From assembly GCF_016756495.1 (NCBI RefSeq), contig NZ_AP023243.1, positions 2,298,501-2,362,500 of the forward strand: 64,000 nucleotides of DNA. The letters are read 5' to 3'. Source of the DNA: Mesorhizobium sp. 113-3-3 (lineage in GTDB: Bacteria; Pseudomonadota; Alphaproteobacteria; Rhizobiales; Rhizobiaceae). A program made the translations under genes and the position numbers. Below the pieces are notes generated by a model. It had not been told where the DNA came from and ran no database searches. It was given only the letters and a program-made list of their open reading frames with translations. Positions 25,234-33,624 of this stretch are shown here, one piece after another; positions within the stretch are counted from its first letter, which is position 1; every line of letters starts with the position of its first letter.

Positions 25234-26088
25234 ATGGATCCGATTTCGCAATTCATGGTCGATCACAAGATCCCGATAGGGGCCTGGGGAAAGGCGTTTT
25301 TCGGCTTTCTTACCGATAATTTCGACACCATCTTCAGGGCCTTCTCCAATGGCCTCAATTTCATCCTCAACGGGCTGGTCGACCTGCTGCTGATGGTGCC
25401 GCCGGTGCTGCTGGCGCTGGTCATCGCGATAATCGCCTGGCTGTTGCAGCGCTCGCGGCCGCTCGCCATCGGCGTCTTCCTCGGCCTGATCTTCATCATC
25501 AACCAGAACCTGTGGAAGCAGACCGTACAGACGCTGGTTCTGGTCGTCGCCGCTGCCGCCATGGCCATGGCCATCGGCGTGCCGCTCGGCATCTGGGCGG
25601 CGCACAAGCCGAAGGTCTACCGCATCATGTTGCCGGTGCTCGACCTGATGCAGACGCTGCCGACCTTCGTCTACCTGATCCCGGTGCTGACACTGTTCGG
25701 CCTCGGCAACGCGCCCGGCCTCATCGTCACCATCATCTTCGTCATCCCGACGGCCGTGCGGCTCACCCATCTTGGCGTCGTCTCGGTACCGAAGTCGATC
25801 ATCGAGGCCGGCGAGGCGTTCGGCGCCACCAAGAGCCAGCTTCTGTGGAAGGTGGAACTGCCTTCGGCGCTGCCCACCATCATGGCCGGCCTGACGCAAT
25901 CGATCATGCTGTCGCTGTCGATGGTGGTGTTCGCCGCTCTCATCGGCGCCGGCGGGTTGGGTACCGAGATCAACCGCGCGCTTGGCTCGCGCCGCATCGA
26001 TCTCGGGCTTGAGGCGGGCCTTGCCATCGTCGTGCTGGCCATTGTGCTCGACCGAATGACCCGCATTGGCGTTGGAGGCAAGAAATGA
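25234..26088 (+). CDS. choW: Choline ABC transporter permease
   Basis: A 284-residue inner-membrane permease of the OpuAB/ProW type with about six helices. The conserved EAA loop is EAGEAFGATKSQLLWKVELP, the contact to the ATPase. The N-terminal amphipathic segment (GKAFFGFLTDNFDTIFRAFS) is typical of glycine betaine / choline permeases. GAGGGG precedes the ATG. It overlaps choV by 4 bases (ATGA). With ChoX and ChoV it imports choline for conversion to glycine betaine. Confidence 0.92.
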   Translation: MDPISQFMVDHKIPIGAWGKAFFGFLTDNFDTIFRAFSNGLNFILNGLVDLLLMVPPVLLALVIAIIAWLLQRSRPLAIGVFLGLIFIINQNLWKQTVQTLVLVVAAAAMAMAIGVPLGIWAAHKPKVYRIMLPVLDLMQTLPTFVYLIPVLTLFGLGNAPGLIVTIIFVIPTAVRLTHLGVVSVPKSIIEAGEAFGATKSQLLWKVELPSALPTIMAGLTQSIMLSLSMVVFAALIGAGGLGTEINRALGSRRIDLGLEAGLAIVVLAIVLDRMTRIGVGGKK

Positions 26089-27266
26089 CCGTCGCCGTCG
26101 ATTTCAAGAACGTCGATATCGTCTTCGGCGCCGACCAGGCCGGCTCGCTGGCCATGATCGATAAGGGCGCGACGCGCGCCGAAATCCTGGAGAAGACCGG
26201 CAATGTGCTGGGCTGCGCCGGCGCCAGCCTCACCGTGCATGAGGGCGAGATCTCGGTGCTGATGGGTCTGTCGGGCTCCGGCAAGTCGACGCTGCTTCGA
26301 GCCGTCAACCGGCTCAACGTGGTGTCGCGCGGCCAGGTGCTGGTCAAGGACGGCGACAGAACCGTCGACGTCGTCACCTGCGACGAGCCGACCTTGCGGC
26401 GGCTGCGCCAGAAGCAGGTGGCGATGGTGTTCCAGCAGTTCGGCCTGCTGCCGTGGCGCACGGTGGAGGAAAATGTCGGGCTTGGCCTCGAACTCGCCGG
26501 CGTGCCGGACGCCGAGCGCAAGGAGCGCGTGCACAGGCAGCTCAAGCTGGTCAATCTCGACCAGTGGTCGAAAAAATACGCGCATGAGCTGTCGGGCGGC
26601 ATGCAGCAGCGCGTCGGCCTGGCGCGGGCCTTCGCCACCGAGGCGCCGATCCTGTTGATGGACGAGCCGTTCTCGGCGCTTGACCCGCTGATCCGCACCA
26701 AGCTGCAGGACGAATTACTGCAGCTGCAGGCCGAGCTGAAGAAGACCATCATCTTCGTCAGCCACGATCTGGAAGAGGCGCTGAAGATCGGCAGCCACAT
26801 CACCATCATGGAGGGCGGACGCATCGTGCAGACCGGCGCGCCGGAAGACATCGTGCTGCGCCCCGCCAACGATTATGTCCGCGACTTCATCGCCAATGTG
26901 AACCCGCTCTCGGTGCTCACCGCCTGGAACGTGATGCGCGACCGCCGCGACCTCGAAGAGGGCAAGGACGGCTGGGTGTGGCTCGACCGCCGCAAGACGA
27001 CGCGCTTCAAGATCGACGAGCACGGCCTGGTGGCGGCGGCCGAACGCGACGGCAAGCCGGCGGTGTGGGTGTCCTGCGCCGATGTCGAGGCCCAGTCGGA
27101 GGAGGCAGCGCAAGTGTTCTGGGCCAATCCCGGCACGTCGCTGAAAACGGTGATGCTGGCCATGCACCGTTCGCAGACCGCACCCGTGGCGCTGTTCGAT
27201 GACCAGTCCCGCTTTGTCGGCGCCATCGGCATCCGCGATGTGCTGAGCGCGGTGTTGCGAAGGTAG
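26085..27266 (+). CDS. choV: Choline ABC transporter ATP-binding protein
   Basis: A 393-residue ATPase. Walker A GLSGSGKST (61-69), Q-loop FQQFGLLPWRTV, signature LSGGMQQRVGLARA, Walker B ILLMDEPFSALDPL and the switch SHDLEEA are present. The N-terminal 55 residues and a C-terminal CBS-like region after about 270 make it the OpuAA/ProV type, whose C-terminal domain often senses osmotic state. It is translationally coupled to choW by a 4-base overlap, and its stop lies 3 bases from the convergent histidine kinase gene. Confidence 0.93.
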   Translation: MTVAVDFKNVDIVFGADQAGSLAMIDKGATRAEILEKTGNVLGCAGASLTVHEGEISVLMGLSGSGKSTLLRAVNRLNVVSRGQVLVKDGDRTVDVVTCDEPTLRRLRQKQVAMVFQQFGLLPWRTVEENVGLGLELAGVPDAERKERVHRQLKLVNLDQWSKKYAHELSGGMQQRVGLARAFATEAPILLMDEPFSALDPLIRTKLQDELLQLQAELKKTIIFVSHDLEEALKIGSHITIMEGGRIVQTGAPEDIVLRPANDYVRDFIANVNPLSVLTAWNVMRDRRDLEEGKDGWVWLDRRKTTRFKIDEHGLVAAAERDGKPAVWVSCADVEAQSEEAAQVFWANPGTSLKTVMLAMHRSQTAPVALFDDQSRFVGAIGIRDVLSAVLRR

Positions 27267-27269
27267 AGC

Positions 27270-28676
27270 TCAGGCTGCCAGCGGCAGCCGCAGCTCCGTC
27301 AGCAGCCCACCATCCGGATGGTTGGACAGGTGGATTTCGCCGCCGGCGGCGCGCGCGATGTTGCGGGCGATGGTGAGGCCGAGGCCAAGGCCGCCGGTCT
27401 GGCGGTTGCGCGACTGTTCCAGGCGCACGAAGGAGCCGAACACGGCATCGATCTGGGCCTGCGGTATACCTGGCCCTTCGTCGCGGATGGCGAGCGTGAT
27501 CGTGCCGTCCGAGCGATAAAGGCTGAGATGCGCCTTCTTGCCGTAAGTGACGGCGTTCTGCACCAGATTGGTGACGCAGCGTTTGAGCGCCACGGGCCGC
27601 GCCATGCAGATCAGGCCGCGCGAACGGGTGTCGTCATTGTCGAAGGAGACCTCCGGATAGGGGTCGGCGATCGATTCCACGAGCGACCAGAAGTCGATGC
27701 GCTCGGTCTTTTCCTCGTTCACCTCGAAAGTGGCGAAGTCGATCACTGAACTGGCGATGCTCTCGACATCGGCCAGATCATGCGCCAGCGCCTCGCGGAC
27801 CGCCGATTTGCGCAACAGTTCGAGCCGCAGCCGCATGCGCGTCATCGGCGTGCGCAAATCGTGCGCGAGTGCCGCGGCCAGATGTTCGCGGTCCTCGACA
27901 TATTCGCGCAGTCTCGTCTGCATGGCGTTGATCGCCCTGGCGGCGGCCCGGACCTCGCGGCTGCCCGATTCGGCGATCGGCGGGCTCTTCAAATCCTTGC
28001 CGATCCGGTTCACGGCGGTTTCCATCATCCGGTATGGTGCGGTCAGCCGGCGCAGCGACCAGATCGACATGATCACCACCAGGCCGGCGATCAGCGAATA
28101 GAGCGGCAGGCTGTCGAAACTCAGGATCGGGCCGACGGGCGTGATCGGCTCGGTGAAGTTCAGCCACTGGCCGTCGGCGAAGCGCAAGGAGGCCGTCAGC
28201 TTGTCGCTCTGGGCGAAGTCGGCGGCAAGTACCAGAAGGTCGCGCTCGACCTGGCCGATATCGGGGCCGGATACCGTGCTGGCGTCGTCGGCCTCGCGTG
28301 TCGCGGGATCGCGCCGGACGCGCGCGTCGGTGACGCCGAACTTCGTCAGCCGGCCAACGAGGATGTCCTCGAGTTCGGCCAGCTCGTCGTCGCCGGCGAT
28401 CGAGGAGGTGACGGCGGGCGTGTCGGAGACGGTAAGGGCGTAAGTCGAATTGAAGAGGCCTGCCGCCGTTGCCTTGCGCTCCTCAGGCGTGGCGCCGCTC
28501 ATCAGCTGCACCAAAGAGAAGGCGCGGTCGTTGAGACGGTAGAGGTCGACCACGTCGTTGGCCGCGGCGCGGTCGCGCGAGACGATGTAGAGGGTCGCGA
28601 CCTGGCTGATCAAAAGGCCGGCAATGACGATCAGCAGCACCCAGGCAGGCAAGGTCTGCGGCAGGAGACGTTTCAT
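27270..28676 (-). CDS. Sensor histidine kinase
   Basis: A 468-residue membrane sensor. TM1 (about 10-32) and TM2 (about 192-208) enclose a 160-residue periplasmic domain. A HAMP segment (208-260) follows, then a HisKA domain with phosphoacceptor H272 in ALAHDLRTPMTRMR and an ATPase domain with N-box NLVQNAVTYGKKA, G1 DEGPGIP and G2 GGLGLGLTIA. The signal is unknown. It overlaps the response regulator gene by 4 bases, so the pair is co-translated. The small exported proteins beyond the regulator are candidate targets. Confidence 0.92.
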   Translation of the reverse strand: MKRLLPQTLPAWVLLIVIAGLLISQVATLYIVSRDRAAANDVVDLYRLNDRAFSLVQLMSGATPEERKATAAGLFNSTYALTVSDTPAVTSSIAGDDELAELEDILVGRLTKFGVTDARVRRDPATREADDASTVSGPDIGQVERDLLVLAADFAQSDKLTASLRFADGQWLNFTEPITPVGPILSFDSLPLYSLIAGLVVIMSIWSLRRLTAPYRMMETAVNRIGKDLKSPPIAESGSREVRAAARAINAMQTRLREYVEDREHLAAALAHDLRTPMTRMRLRLELLRKSAVREALAHDLADVESIASSVIDFATFEVNEEKTERIDFWSLVESIADPYPEVSFDNDDTRSRGLICMARPVALKRCVTNLVQNAVTYGKKAHLSLYRSDGTITLAIRDEGPGIPQAQIDAVFGSFVRLEQSRNRQTGGLGLGLTIARNIARAAGGEIHLSNHPDGGLLTELRLPLAA

Positions 28677-29389
28677 TCGGAGGTCGTCTCGGGCAGGAAC
28701 TGGTAGCCGCCGCTGCGCACCGTCAGGATCAGTTTCGGTGTTTTCGGATCATCTTCCATCTTGCGCCGCAGCCGGCTGACGAGGATGTCGATGCTGCGGT
28801 CGAAGGAATAGTCGCTGTCGCCGCCGGAGAGTTCGATGAGCTGGTCGCGGGTGAGTACGCGCTGGGCGCTCTTGACGAAGGTCTGCAGCAGGTTGAACTC
28901 GGCCATGGTCAGCTCGACCCTGACATCGTCGGGCGCCGTCAGCCGGCGCCGCGAACAGTCCATCGTCCAGCCGGCGAAACGGTAGATCTGCTTGGTGGCG
29001 GCGCGCTTCGGCTCGGCGGCGCCGTTGCGCCGCAGCACGGCGCGGATGCGCGCCAGGAGTTCGCGCGGGTCGAAGGGTTTGGGCACATAGTCGTCGGCGC
29101 CCATCTCCAGGCCGACGACGCGGTCGGTGGTTTCGGTGACGGCGGTCAGCATGATGATCGGCGTCGAATACTGGGCGCGCAAGTCACGGCACAGTTCCAG
29201 CCCGCTCTTGCCGGGCAGCATCACGTCGAGCACGATGAGGTCCACCTGCGAGCGGCGCAGGACGGCCTCCATCTCGGTACCGTCGGCGGCAACCGACGTG
29301 TGCAGGCCCCGCTTCTGGAAGAACTCCTGGAGGAGGTCGCGGATGCCCTTGTCGTCGTCGACGATCAGTATGTGTGCGTCGGATTTCAC
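28673..29389 (-). CDS. OmpR-family response regulator
   Basis: A 238-residue two-domain regulator. The receiver has acidic pocket DDD (11-13), phosphoacceptor D55 in LIVLDVMLPGKSG, and the PKPF Lys. The winged-helix output domain is VELTMAEFNLLQTFVKSAQR through SRLRRKMEDDPKTPKLILTV. The start is taken as GTG at 29389, with AGGG upstream, because it gives the family-length receiver; an ATG at 29422 would add 11 residues. It is cotranscribed with the kinase. Confidence 0.9.
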   Translation of the reverse strand: MKSDAHILIVDDDKGIRDLLQEFFQKRGLHTSVAADGTEMEAVLRRSQVDLIVLDVMLPGKSGLELCRDLRAQYSTPIIMLTAVTETTDRVVGLEMGADDYVPKPFDPRELLARIRAVLRRNGAAEPKRAATKQIYRFAGWTMDCSRRRLTAPDDVRVELTMAEFNLLQTFVKSAQRVLTRDQLIELSGGDSDYSFDRSIDILVSRLRRKMEDDPKTPKLILTVRSGGYQFLPETTSE

Positions 29390-29735
29390 GAGGTGCCCTG
29401 TTTCGATTGCCAGCCAAGTCATTCCTGGCTGGTGAGCCACACGATAGAATTCGGGCCATATGTTGGCCAGTGCCTTGGATTTCAAGGGAGAACGAATTCA
29501 GTCTTCTCCACATGGAAAGCCACGGTCGTGCTGAAGCTGTTTGTTTCCATGCGTGTCGTTTTCCCAAAGCCGGGACCACTTTTGGGCGACACCCATCGCC
29601 CGGGCGGGCCAGACACAATCCAGAAACAAAATTCTACAATCGGGAAAAACTCCTGAAAAGGTAGGGCGGCATAACGGTGCCGTGGCGGTCAGATTACCGG
29701 CTGCGACGCAAAATCTCCGGGTTCACGGAAAAACC
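29390..29735. other. Promoter region of the two-component system, with a RIME-like repeat
   Basis: 346 bases between the divergent response-regulator gene and the small exported-protein gene at 29736. It contains a RIME-like element (29548-29596). Promoters for both directions must lie here; I could not assign -35/-10 boxes. No additional gene is evident. Confidence 0.55.
29548..29596. repeat. RIME-like 49-bp near-palindrome, second copy
   Basis: It differs from the 13122-13170 copy at only a few positions (starts CATGCGTGTCG, ends GGGCGACACCCAT) and keeps the CCCAAAG / TTTTGGG inner pairing. Confidence 0.75.
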
Positions 29736-30035
29736 ATGCCAAGCTTGTCGATCAGTTTGTTGGGTGCGTTGCTGGGCCTTGGCCTGGTCACTGCCGCTGT
29801 TGGACAATCGGATGCAAAGGCGCCGCTCACCCGGAGCGAACGGTGCGCCAATCTCAGCCACCAATTTGATGAAGCCCTCGAAACCCATGCCACGGCAACG
29901 CAGGTCACCGCGGCAAAGGCACTTCAGAGAAAGGGCAACCGGTACTGCGCCGCCAAGAAACAGGCGCAGGGCATCCGGATGCTCGCCAACGCTCTGAAGC
30001 TGCTTGGAGTGACACCGAACGACCCGGTCCAGTGA
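29736..30035 (+). CDS. Small exported protein of unknown function
   Basis: A 99-residue protein with a signal peptide (SLSISLLGALLGLGLVTAAVGQ). The mature part is about 75 residues, helical and charged, with two cysteines (ERCANLSHQF and NRYCAAKKQ) that could form a disulfide. I do not recognise a family. It lies between the two-component system and the Asr-like gene, 37 bases upstream of the latter, so the two small genes may be co-transcribed. A start upstream would run through the RIME-like repeat and is unlikely. Confidence 0.68.
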   Translation: MPSLSISLLGALLGLGLVTAAVGQSDAKAPLTRSERCANLSHQFDEALETHATATQVTAAKALQRKGNRYCAAKKQAQGIRMLANALKLLGVTPNDPVQ

Positions 30036-30072
30036 CACTCAACTTGACCAGCATAAAAAGGAAATGAAAGCC

Positions 30073-30327
30073 ATGAAAAAGTCCATCCTCTCCACCACCG
30101 GTCTGGCCGTCGCTCTCGCTTTCGCGATGCCGGCTCTCGGCAACGCCGCTGCCACCACGACCGCTGCTCCGGCTGCTGCCGCCACCACGACCACCCCGGC
30201 TCCGGCTGCTGACGCCACCGCCAAGCCCCCGGTGAAGAAGGTCGTCAAGAAGGTCAAGCACAAGAAGGCTCCGGCCAAGAAGGTCGTGAAGAAGGCGACG
30301 GACAAGGTTGCTCCGAAGAAGCCCTGA
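30073..30327 (+). CDS. Small exported Ala/Pro/Lys-rich protein, acid-shock Asr-like
   Basis: An 84-residue protein. A signal peptide (MKKSILSTTGLAVALAFAMP...) is followed by an alanine/threonine/proline-rich linker and a lysine-rich tail with repeated KKVVKK and APAKK motifs. This layout (exported, AT/P linker, KK/KH repeats) resembles the periplasmic acid-shock protein Asr of enterobacteria; the lysine repeats also look histone H1-like, but the signal peptide argues for export. The ATG at 30073 has AAGGAA at a proper distance; the ATG at 30064 is too close to it. Its nearness to the two-component system suggests stress regulation (inference). Confidence 0.68.
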   Translation: MKKSILSTTGLAVALAFAMPALGNAAATTTAAPAAAATTTTPAPAADATAKPPVKKVVKKVKHKKAPAKKVVKKATDKVAPKKP

Positions 30328-30353
30328 TCGGCTCTGAAGCCAGTTTCTATCGA

Positions 30354-30387
30354 GGCCGTTCCAGCCCTAGCCGGCTGGGGCGGCCTT
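30354..30387 (+). terminator. Candidate terminator after the Asr-like gene
   Basis: GGCCG and CCAGCC (30354-30366) pair with GGCTGG and CGGCC (30373-30385) with a 2-base internal bulge on each side. It is 27 bases past the stop; only two T residues follow, so termination strength is uncertain. Confidence 0.5.
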
Positions 30388-30489
30388 CTGCCAGGCACCC
30401 GATCGAGCGGCTGAACGCCGGCGGCCCACAGCCAGCCACCTCGATCCGACTTAACCCGTTTTCAACGCCGGCCGTGTAGGACAATCCGC

Positions 30490-30804
30490 ATGAAGAAGCG
30501 GCTTTCGTCCATTTTGCGTTCCATGGTGATTGGCGGCCTGGTTGCCACCGGTGTCGCCAGGGTGCTGATTCTGCTCACCGCCAGCCCCGTGCCCGACCCT
30601 GCCAGCGGCCGCACCGAGCCCTCGCTGTTCGCGCCGATAGTTTCCAGCAACTGGGACTACATCACGCCTGTCCAGGCATGGCTGCTGATCGTGCTTCTTG
30701 CCGTGACGCTGGTCTGCATTGCCGGATGGCCGATCGCGGCCTGGATGGAACGCCGGGCCGATGCCGATGCCAACCGCCGCATCTTCGGCCGCCAGGGCCG
30801 TTGA
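30490..30804 (+). CDS. Small membrane protein of unknown function
   Basis: A 104-residue protein with two membrane segments (about 10-30, SMVIGGLVATGVARVLILLT, and about 63-85, AWLLIVLLAVTLVCIAGWPI) and a basic C-terminus (WMERRADADANRRIFGRQGR). I do not recognise a family. AGGA lies 8 bases before the ATG. It sits alone between the Asr-like gene and clpS. Confidence 0.6.
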   Translation: MKKRLSSILRSMVIGGLVATGVARVLILLTASPVPDPASGRTEPSLFAPIVSSNWDYITPVQAWLLIVLLAVTLVCIAGWPIAAWMERRADADANRRIFGRQGR

Positions 30805-30942
30805 ACCGCGCCCGACAATTTCCCACATGGTTGTGAATGACCGGGCCGGCCCGCCGGCGGTCCGCATGCCAATCAAAATGGACGATCGCTGCCGCCCGTG
30901 GCAAAATACCGGGGCAGCCCGATCGCGAAACTGTCGGTTCCG

Positions 30943-31248
30943 ATGCCTGAAATCACCACAAAACCGCGAACCAAGGTCAAGCCGCAGACCGAGCGGCCGA
31001 AGCTCTACAAGGTCATTCTCATCAATGACGACTTCACACCGCGCGAATTCGTGGTGACGGTGCTGAAGGGCGAGTTCAAGCTCAGCGAGGACCAGGCGCA
31101 CCGCATCATGATTACCGCGCACCGGCGCGGCGTCTGCGTCGTCGCGGTCTTCACCAAGGACGTCGCCGAGACCAAGGCGACGCGCGCCACCGATGCCGGC
31201 AAGGCCAAGGGCTACCCGCTGCTGTTCACGACCGAGCCGGAAGAGTGA
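30943..31248 (+). CDS. clpS: ATP-dependent Clp protease adaptor ClpS
   Basis: A 101-residue N-degron adaptor that delivers substrates to ClpAP. The core YKVILINDDFTPREFVVTVL is the ClpS signature; the N-end-rule pocket residues (ND, the Met/Ile cluster and H in ITAHRRG) are retained. The short N-terminal extension MPEITTKPRTKVKPQTERP matches the ClpS2-type copy of rhizobia. The ATG at 30943 is preferred over GTG at 30898, though neither has a strong ribosome site. clpA is not next to it. Confidence 0.93.
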   Translation: MPEITTKPRTKVKPQTERPKLYKVILINDDFTPREFVVTVLKGEFKLSEDQAHRIMITAHRRGVCVVAVFTKDVAETKATRATDAGKAKGYPLLFTTEPEE

Positions 31249-31253
31249 GTGGC

Positions 31254-31306
31254 CGGTTCGCCGCAGGCGAATTCATCGTGCCAGTGGCACGATGAAAGGT
31301 CACGAA
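31254..31306. repeat. Dispersed palindrome family, copy 1
   Basis: Core TTCATCGTGCCA / TGGCACGATGAA (31272-31296), a perfect 12-bp palindrome around a single G. The flanks GGCCGGTTCGC and AAAGGTCACGAACGC match, in inverted orientation, the copy at 57812-57869. It lies just after clpS. Confidence 0.78.
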
Positions 31307-31428
31307 CGCTGGGGAGTTGCCGCAGGCAACGGGGCCCCGGCAGACGCCGTTTGACGTGGAGGGCCGACGGCTATGGTGCCAACGGCTGATTAGTATCGAA
31401 TCTCAGATCAATACTTCGGAGGCCAGCG

Positions 31429-31482
31429 CTGCCCCTCATCCGTCTGCTGGCACCTTCTCCTCGCATAGGGACGGGGAGAAGG
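31429..31482. repeat. CCTCATCC-type hairpin repeat, solo copy
   Basis: CTGCCCCTCATCCG followed by a hairpin CCTTCTCC (31453-31460) / GGGGAGAAGG (31473-31482). It is the same family as the paired copies at 44794-44916 and related to the cassette repeats at 15811 and 16303. It lies 3 bases beyond the stop of the leftward membrane protein gene. Confidence 0.7.
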
Positions 31483-31485
31483 GAA

Positions 31486-33564
31486 CTACCGCCCCTCGCG
31501 GTACCACATCGAGCCCATCGCCAGGAGCAGCAGGCCGAGGCCGAGGAAGCCGCCGAACAGCGGTACGCGCGAGACGGCCTTGAGCACGCTGTCGTCCGTG
31601 GTGCGCAGGCCGATCCAGTCGCTGCCGGAGGCCTCGCCGCTCGAGCGCACCGGCACGATGGACGGCAAGGTCACGTCGCTGCCAAGGGCAGAGGACGAGG
31701 CCAGCCGGCGCACGCTGCCGCCGGTGGCTTCCGCCGGCGCACTCAGCAGGTTTTCGGTGGAGATGACGTCGGCGAATTCCGGCGCATTGACCGGTCCGAC
31801 ATGGGCGAGCGCGGTGAGATCGCCATTGGCGACCTGGAAGAGGCCGATCTCGTTGGTCTGGACGCTGCCGAGGAAGACGCCGGGCTCGGATTTGTCGAGC
31901 TTGACGGTCACCGTCTTGCCGGAGGGCGTGATGATCTGCGCGGGGCCCGGGTCGTCGGCCATGGTCTGGCGGCGGATCTCCAGCACCATGCCGCGCCCCT
32001 CGGCGGTCAGCCGCTCTTCCTCGAGTTCGGGTTCCTTCATCAGCCAGTGGGCGATGCGCCGATAGAGCTGGACATGCGGGCCGCCGCCCTCGAAGCCGCG
32101 CGCCCACAGCCAGCCCTGGTCGGACAGAAGCATGCCGACGCGGCCTTCGCCCTTGCGGTCGAGCAGCAGCAGCGGCCGGTTATCGGCGCCCTTCATCACC
32201 ACTTCGCCTTGCGGATTCTGCACGCCGATGGTGCGGAACCAGCGGCTCCAGTGCGGCGGCTCGGTGGCCGAACCGTCGAGGCCGCGCGTCACCGGATGAC
32301 GCTGGCCGAGGTCGGTGAGCCGCGGATAGAAGGCCTTTTCGACCACTTCGCCGGTCGGCATGGCCGGCAAGGCCGACATCAGCGGCGTGCGTGCGATCGA
32401 AGCCTCGCCGGCATATTCGGGGCCGGCGGCGATCAGCAGCGCGCCGCCCTTTTCGACATATTCGGAGATGTAGTCGTAATAGAGGATCGGCAGCACGTCA
32501 CGGTGCTGGTAGCGGTCGAAGATGATGAGGTCGAAATCCTTGATCTTCTCGACGAACAGTTCGCGCGTCGGGAAGGCGATCAGCGACAATTCGTTGATCG
32601 GCGTGCCGTCCTGCTTTTCGGGCGGCCGCAGAATGGTGAAGTGGACGAGATCGACCGAGGCGTCGGACTTCAGCAGATTGCGCCAGGTACGCTCGCCCGC
32701 ATGCGGTTCGCCCGAAACGAGCAGCACGCGCAAATTCTCGCGGATGCCGTCGACCAGCGCGATGGCGCGGTTGTTGGTGTCGGTCAGCTCGCCCGGTTCG
32801 CGATCGATGGCGAGTTCGATGATGTTGCGCCCGGCGCCCGGAATGGTCACCTGCAGCGGCATGGCTTGGCCGACCGTGGCGTGCTCGACCGAGACCTGCT
32901 CGCCATTGACCGAGACGCGCACATCGACCGGGCCGGTTTCGTTTTCCGTCGAGATGACACGGTAGGTCATGTCGAGCGGCTTGCCGACGATGCCGAAACG
33001 CGGCGCATTCTCGAAGCGGATGCGGCGGTCCTTTTCGTGGTCGTTGCCGGTGATCAAGGCATGCAGCGGGGCGTTGAAGTCGGGCGCGCCGGGGGGCGCG
33101 TCATGCACCTCGCCGTCGGTGATCATGATGGCGCCGCCGATGCGCGAGGGCGGCACGTCGCGGAAGGCGCCTTCCAGCGCACCGAACAGCCGTGTTTCGG
33201 TACGCTCCTCGGCGGCATCGGACTTGCCGGCCTCGACGACGCGGACGTCGAACTGCTTGAAGCGGCCAAGACGCTGCTGCAGCCCGGCCAGCGCCTCGTC
33301 GGTCTGTTTGGTGCGGTCGCCAATGTCCTGGCTCTGGCTGCGGTCGACGATCAGCGCGACGACACTCTTCAGCGGCTCGCGCTCCTCGTTGAGGAACACC
33401 GGATTGAACAAAGCGGCGGCGAGCGCCAGCAGGGCGACGAAGCGCAGGACACCGCCGCGCTGGCGATACCACAGGCCGACGAGTGCCAGCAGCGCCAGCG
33501 GCACCAGCACCAAGGCCAGCAGAGGCCAGGCGATCAGCGGTTCGAAAGAGATCGACCAGTTCAT
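31486..33564 (-). CDS. Membrane protein with GATase-like domain, MoxR-operon component
   Basis: A 692-residue inner-membrane protein. Two N-terminal helices (WPLLALVLVPLALLALVGLW, RFVALLALAAALFNPVFL) are followed by a VWA-like segment (VALIVDRSQSQD) with GGAIMITDGEV, then a class I glutamine amidotransferase-like region (DLIIFDRYQHRDVLPILYYD, ALLIAAGPEYAGE) without a visible catalytic Cys-His pair, and a last C-terminal helix (VPLFGGFLGLGLLLLAMGSM). Such proteins close the MoxR / DUF58 / DUF4159 operon in many alphaproteobacteria; the function is unknown but envelope related. It lies 60 bases below DUF4159 in the same direction. Confidence 0.78.
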   Translation of the reverse strand: MNWSISFEPLIAWPLLALVLVPLALLALVGLWYRQRGGVLRFVALLALAAALFNPVFLNEEREPLKSVVALIVDRSQSQDIGDRTKQTDEALAGLQQRLGRFKQFDVRVVEAGKSDAAEERTETRLFGALEGAFRDVPPSRIGGAIMITDGEVHDAPPGAPDFNAPLHALITGNDHEKDRRIRFENAPRFGIVGKPLDMTYRVISTENETGPVDVRVSVNGEQVSVEHATVGQAMPLQVTIPGAGRNIIELAIDREPGELTDTNNRAIALVDGIRENLRVLLVSGEPHAGERTWRNLLKSDASVDLVHFTILRPPEKQDGTPINELSLIAFPTRELFVEKIKDFDLIIFDRYQHRDVLPILYYDYISEYVEKGGALLIAAGPEYAGEASIARTPLMSALPAMPTGEVVEKAFYPRLTDLGQRHPVTRGLDGSATEPPHWSRWFRTIGVQNPQGEVVMKGADNRPLLLLDRKGEGRVGMLLSDQGWLWARGFEGGGPHVQLYRRIAHWLMKEPELEEERLTAEGRGMVLEIRRQTMADDPGPAQIITPSGKTVTVKLDKSEPGVFLGSVQTNEIGLFQVANGDLTALAHVGPVNAPEFADVISTENLLSAPAEATGGSVRRLASSSALGSDVTLPSIVPVRSSGEASGSDWIGLRTTDDSVLKAVSRVPLFGGFLGLGLLLLAMGSMWYREGR

Positions 33565-33624
33565 GGCTTATCCTCCCGTTGTTGGGGAGGGTCGATCTGC
33601 GGAGGTGCAATAAAGAACCTCATC

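Noticed and set aside
30073..30327. Histone H1-like DNA-binding protein
   Set aside because: The lysine repeats fit, but a clear signal peptide argues for export, closer to Asr.
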